Below are positions 61,126-64,000 of a stretch of 64,000 nt of DNA, one piece after another. The first letter of the stretch is position 1. Every line of letters begins with the position of its first letter. The stretch is from the NCBI RefSeq assembly GCF_001421885.1, contig NZ_LMLH01000031.1:64436-128435 (forward strand). Direction: 5' to 3'. The translations under genes and the position numbers were made by a program. A model generated the notes under the pieces. That model saw only the letters and a list, made by a program, of their open reading frames with translations, was not told the DNA's origin and did not search any database. Source of the DNA: Pseudomonas sp. Leaf48 (GTDB taxonomy: Bacteria; Pseudomonadota; Gammaproteobacteria; Pseudomonadales; Pseudomonadaceae).

Positions 61126-61878
61126 TCAGAACTGCGTGGTTTGCTTGAGCATCTGCGCCGCCGCCGTATCCGCCGGGCTGACCATCGCATAGTTGTAGCC
61201 ACTGCCCGACCAGTACTCGGCCTGTAACCCGCCATCGATACGACTGCCCCTGGGCAACAGGAAGTTTTTCGGCCCTGGCGGGCGCACGTAAAAACTGATT
61301 TTCTGCCCGCCCTGATCCTCGTAGACCACCATGGCCGCAGGGCCTTGTTCAGTACTCAGCAAACGCCCGCTGGCCGGTTTGAATCCTGCACCCGAGAGGT
61401 CGGGCAGGCGATTGGCCCGGGTGAAGTAACGGTCGAGCCAATCCTGCATATCACCGTCGGCGCCGACTTTGTAATCCGCTGGCAGGACGCCTTGCTGGGC
61501 AATCAGCCGATACGCCTGCAGGGCATCGGTCATCGGAAGCTGGGGGCTCGCCAGTGTCATTTGTCGCGCTTGCCAACCGCTGACACCGCCGATGCTGACG
61601 GCGATGAGCAACACAGCGGCACTGGCCAAGTGTCGACGGGACTGGCGTTTGAGGCGCTGGCGTATCACCGCCGGATCAAGCGTGGGGTTCGGCGGCTGCT
61701 GCAAGGCGCCACCGAGGGCCGCGCGCAGGTGCTGGGCATCCTGCTGCCAGGCGCGTACTTGTGCGGCCACTTCGGGGTTATTGCCGAGAAAAGTCTCCAC
61801 CAGGCGGCGGTCGGCGTCGCTCAGTTGATGGTCGACGTAGGCGTGCAGGTCGCGCTCGCCGGGGGGCATGCTGATCAT
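61126..61878 (-). CDS. transmembrane anti-sigma factor
   Basis: A 250-residue protein: an N-terminal cytoplasmic segment (DLHAYVDHQLSDADRRLVETFLGNNPEVAAQVRAW, cut by eye) with no zinc-type CxxC, one TM span near residues 86-103 (LASAAVLLIAVSIGGVSGW), then a periplasmic domain. The N-terminus resembles anti-sigma domains encoded next to ECF factors. Its start overlaps the sigma factor's stop by four bases, so they are made in fixed ratio. Confidence 0.83.
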   Translation of the reverse strand: MISMPPGERDLHAYVDHQLSDADRRLVETFLGNNPEVAAQVRAWQQDAQHLRAALGGALQQPPNPTLDPAVIRQRLKRQSRRHLASAAVLLIAVSIGGVSGWQARQMTLASPQLPMTDALQAYRLIAQQGVLPADYKVGADGDMQDWLDRYFTRANRLPDLSGAGFKPASGRLLSTEQGPAAMVVYEDQGGQKISFYVRPPGPKNFLLPRGSRIDGGLQAEYWSGSGYNYAMVSPADTAAAQMLKQTTQF

Positions 61879-62381
61879 TTGAATCTCCGCAGGGAAGGGC
61901 GGTTGATTTCGCCATCACTGAGTTGGCGCAGGGCCTGGCGCGCCCGGGACAGGCGGGACATCACGGTACCGGTGGGGACGTCGAGAATCTCGGCGACCTC
62001 TTTATAGCTCAAGCCTTCCACGGACACCCAGAGCAGCAGCGCACGTTGCTCGGTGGGCAGTTGGTCAAAGGCATTGAGGGTGGATTGAGCCATCACCGTG
62101 CGCTCTACCGAAGGCTGCGCATCGTCGCGCCCGGTGAAAAATTCGAGCATTCGCGCATAACGTCGCGAGCGTCTGTGCGCATCGAGAAACTGTCGATACA
62201 GGATCGAAAACAACCAGGCGCGCAGGTCGCCGCCCGCACGTTTACCGCCCCAACTGGACAGCGCACGCTCCAGGCTGGCTTGCACCAGGTCATCGGCGCT
62301 ACTGGCGTTGCGCGTCAACGACACGGCAAAACGGCGCAGTCGCGGAATGATTTCTCTGAGTTGTTCGTCAATATCGTTCAT
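61875..62381 (-). CDS. ECF-family RNA polymerase sigma factor
   Basis: A 168-residue ECF sigma factor: region 2 (ADDLVQASLERALSSW... DLRAWLFSILYRQFLDAHRR) and region 4 (LPTEQRALLLWVSVEGLSYKEVAEILDVPTGTVMSRLSRARQ). ATG 62381 is chosen because the promoter-like element at 62424-62448 lies directly before it; a TTG at 62423 would fall inside that promoter's -10. Probably responds to oxidative stress, given the divergent peroxidase. Confidence 0.9.
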   Translation of the reverse strand: MNDIDEQLREIIPRLRRFAVSLTRNASSADDLVQASLERALSSWGGKRAGGDLRAWLFSILYRQFLDAHRRSRRYARMLEFFTGRDDAQPSVERTVMAQSTLNAFDQLPTEQRALLLWVSVEGLSYKEVAEILDVPTGTVMSRLSRARQALRQLSDGEINRPSLRRFK

Positions 62382-62423
62382 GAAGTTCTGACTGGTCACT
62401 ACGCTGTGGTGAGTGTCCAGCAA

Positions 62424-62448
62424 GACGCTTGGTATCGGAAGTTATTCC
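62424..62448 (-). promoter_or_regulatory. ECF-type promoter GGAAT-N16-CGTC before sigma operon
   Basis: On the minus strand GGAAT (62448-62444), 16 bases, then CGTC (62427-62424), the classic ECF -35/-10 form. The twin at 62477-62502 on the plus strand implies a shared sigma. Confidence 0.7.
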
Positions 62449-62476
62449 ATGCCTGAAAAAATAAACACCGCACCAA

Positions 62477-62502
62477 GGAATAAACCCGGGTGCGGTTCGT
62501 CT
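62477..62502 (+). promoter_or_regulatory. ECF-type promoter GGAAT-N16-CGTCT before peroxidase gene
   Basis: GGAAT (62477-62481), 16 bases, CGTCT (62498-62502). The same sequence and spacing as the sigma operon promoter; transcription would start about 35 bases before the peroxidase ATG. Confidence 0.7.
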
Positions 62503-62545
62503 GCTTGATTCTTCTCACTTGTGGCCGATGGCCCTGGAGTCTTTC

Positions 62546-63631
62546 ATGGTAGATCGATCATCACCGCCGGGCAGGCCACCGTTGAGTGCCGCGAGCCTGA
62601 CGTTACGACTGGCGGGCATTGCCGTGGTTGTCGCCGCAGTCGCCGGGGCTTTTGCCTATGTCAACGGTACGCTCGACCCCCAGCGCCTGACCCCGAAAAA
62701 ACTGATCAATGTGCTCGAAACCAACAACGGCGTGCATCCCGGGTTCCGTCGCAACCACTCCAAAGGCGTTTGCGTGATCGGCCATTTCGAGAGCACTGAC
62801 GAGGCGCGCAGCTTTTCCACAGCCCAGGTGTTCAATCAGGCACAAACCCCGGTGGTCGGGCGATTCGCTTTGCCAGCCGGCAATCCTTACGCGCCGGACA
62901 ACGCGGTGCCGATCCGCAGCATGGCGCTGCGCTTCACCCAGGCCAACGGTCAGCAATGGCGCACCGGGATGAACAGCATGCCGGTGTTCCCGGTAGGTAC
63001 GCCACAAGCATTCTATGAGCTGCAAAAAGCCCAGTCACCGGACCCGGCCACCGGCAAGCCGAACCCCGCTGCGCCGCCGGCGTTCTTCGCTTCTCATCCG
63101 GAAACCGCGCCGTTTCTGGCCTGGATCAAAACCGCCAAGCCGTCCGCCAGTTACGTGACCGAGACCTACAACAGCGTCAATGCTTTTTACCTGGTCAACG
63201 CGGCCGGGCAAAAGCAGGCCGTGCGCTGGAGCATGGTGCCGGTGGCGCAGGATGCGGCGGGGGCGACGGCACCGCAAGGGGGCGATTTTCTCGAGAAAGA
63301 TCTGGTTCAGCGAATCGCCGCGGGGCCGTTGCGCTGGCAGTTGAACATCACCCTGGCCAACCCCGGCGACCCGGTCAATGACGCCAGCAAGGCCTGGCCT
63401 GAGGGGCGCAAGGTATTGAACGCCGGCACCCTGGTGCTTGAGAAAACCCAGGCACAACTCAACGGCGAATGCCGTGACATCAACTACGACCCCCTGGTAC
63501 TGCCCGCCGGTATCGAAGGGTCCGACGACCCGTTGCTCGCGGCTCGTTCAGCCGGCTACTCCAATTCCTACCTGCGTCGCACCAGCGAAGTCAGCCAATT
63601 GCCCGCCGCCAAACAGGAGACCCGGCAATGA
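62546..63631 (+). CDS. catalase-family (SrpA-like) peroxidase, membrane-anchored
   Basis: A 361-residue catalase-related protein. An N-terminal membrane span (residues ~25-45, TLRLAGIAVVVAAVAGAFAY) is followed by the heme-catalase core: the distal His motif (NHSKGVCVIGHFE), then FSTAQVFNQAQTPVVGRFA and further core blocks. It is shorter than full catalase and belongs with minimal catalase peroxidases such as SrpA. Likely exported to the periplasmic face. ATG 62546 follows TGGAG. Its stop overlaps the cytochrome gene's start. Confidence 0.85.
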   Translation: MVDRSSPPGRPPLSAASLTLRLAGIAVVVAAVAGAFAYVNGTLDPQRLTPKKLINVLETNNGVHPGFRRNHSKGVCVIGHFESTDEARSFSTAQVFNQAQTPVVGRFALPAGNPYAPDNAVPIRSMALRFTQANGQQWRTGMNSMPVFPVGTPQAFYELQKAQSPDPATGKPNPAAPPAFFASHPETAPFLAWIKTAKPSASYVTETYNSVNAFYLVNAAGQKQAVRWSMVPVAQDAAGATAPQGGDFLEKDLVQRIAAGPLRWQLNITLANPGDPVNDASKAWPEGRKVLNAGTLVLEKTQAQLNGECRDINYDPLVLPAGIEGSDDPLLAARSAGYSNSYLRRTSEVSQLPAAKQETRQ

Positions 63632-64000
63632 GCACTCAACCTAACCACTTCGCACCGCTGGCGCGCCTGCTGCACTGGCTGATGGCGCTGATGATCATCG
63701 CCATGCTGTTTATCGGCGCGGGCATGGTTGCCTCGGTTTCCGAACGTCATGAATGGCTGATCCACCTGCACAAACCTCTGGGCGTGGCCATTTTGCTGTT
63801 GGTGATCGTGCGCCTGGTGGTGCGCTTCTCCACCACGCAGCCACCGCTGCCGGCGGACTTGCCGGGGTGGCAAGTATTGGCGGCCAAGGCGTCGCATGTG
63901 TTGCTGTACGCCTTGATGCTGGTCATACCCCTGTTGGGCTGGACGATGATTTCCGCGTCTGGCGAGCCGGTGATGCTTAGCAACTCGCTGCAGTTGCCGT
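63628..64000 (+). CDS. cytochrome b561, 3' end cut by window edge
   Basis: First 124 residues of a cytochrome b561: FAPLARLLHWLMALMIIAMLFIG, HLHKPLGVAILLLVIVRLVVR and HVLLYALMLVIPLLGW with the expected histidines. It overlaps the peroxidase stop (ATGA), so it probably feeds electrons to the peroxidase. It is a paralog of the cytochrome at 41306. Confidence 0.87.
   Translation, partial: MSTQPNHFAPLARLLHWLMALMIIAMLFIGAGMVASVSERHEWLIHLHKPLGVAILLLVIVRLVVRFSTTQPPLPADLPGWQVLAAKASHVLLYALMLVIPLLGWTMISASGEPVMLSNSLQLP

Noticed and set aside
1..64000. tRNA, rRNA, insertion sequence or phage integration sites
   Set aside because: None recognised while reading; no transposase or integrase motifs and no tRNA-like cloverleaf seen, though a dedicated search could not be run.

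Overview
The window looks like chromosomal DNA of a Pseudomonas, probably of the fluorescens/putida type. It is GC-rich, carries several families of Pseudomonas REP hairpins (GTGGGAGCGGGCTTGCTCGCGAA type and two others), and has typical Pseudomonas neighbours (fadH, YebC/PmpR, DUF2986, phnWX, an LRR kinase). No rRNA, tRNA, CRISPR array, transposase or integrase was seen.

Region 1 (1-36108) is a nearly uninterrupted catabolic supercluster for steroids, with hints of bile acids as the substrate. It encodes a 3-alpha-hydroxysteroid dehydrogenase (hsdA), a 7-alpha-HSDH-like SDR, the KshA/KshB pair that opens ring B, and the HsaA-HsaC-HsaD-HsaE-HsaG-HsaF route that opens and degrades rings A/B. 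It also encodes a nearly complete HIP (C/D-ring) pathway: FadD3, FadE30, IpdF, EchA20, IpdA, IpdB, IpdC, FadA6 and more acyl-CoA dehydrogenases. A SnoaL-fold protein keeps the Tyr/Asp/His triad of bile-acid 7-alpha-dehydratase BaiE. An old-yellow-enzyme reductase and a DUF1302/DUF1329 outer-membrane pair complete it. Two paralogous LuxR-type regulators (TeiR-like) lie at the left edge and near the right end.

The most striking non-coding signal is a repeated 18-bp operator, TAGTCC-N4-GGACGATG (core GTCC-N4-GGAC). It lies upstream of nearly every transcription unit of Region 1, on both strands, centred about 30 bp before a candidate -10 and usually 60-110 bp before the start codon. It is not seen in Regions 2-4 and is probably the target of the LuxR pair.

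Region 2 (36109-49222) is ordinary Pseudomonas backbone: DUF2986, fadH, an acyltransferase, a PLP-dependent deaminase/desulfhydrase and cytochrome b561. It also holds a 2-aminoethylphosphonate unit (phnW-phnX with a divergent LysR) and a second divergent LysR with an OPA-type transporter and a FAD-dependent amine oxidase. REPINs are dense here.

Region 3 (49223-54364) holds a short VgrG-like protein, YebC, an LRR-protein kinase and an AFG1/ZapE-type ATPase.

Region 4 (54638-64000) holds an archaic Csu-type chaperone-usher pilus operon with five spore-coat-U-domain proteins. It is followed by an ECF sigma/anti-sigma pair divergent from a catalase-family peroxidase and a cytochrome b561 (cut by the window end). 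Both divergent units carry the same GGAAT-N16-CGTCT promoter, which suggests autoregulation and a small oxidative-stress regulon.
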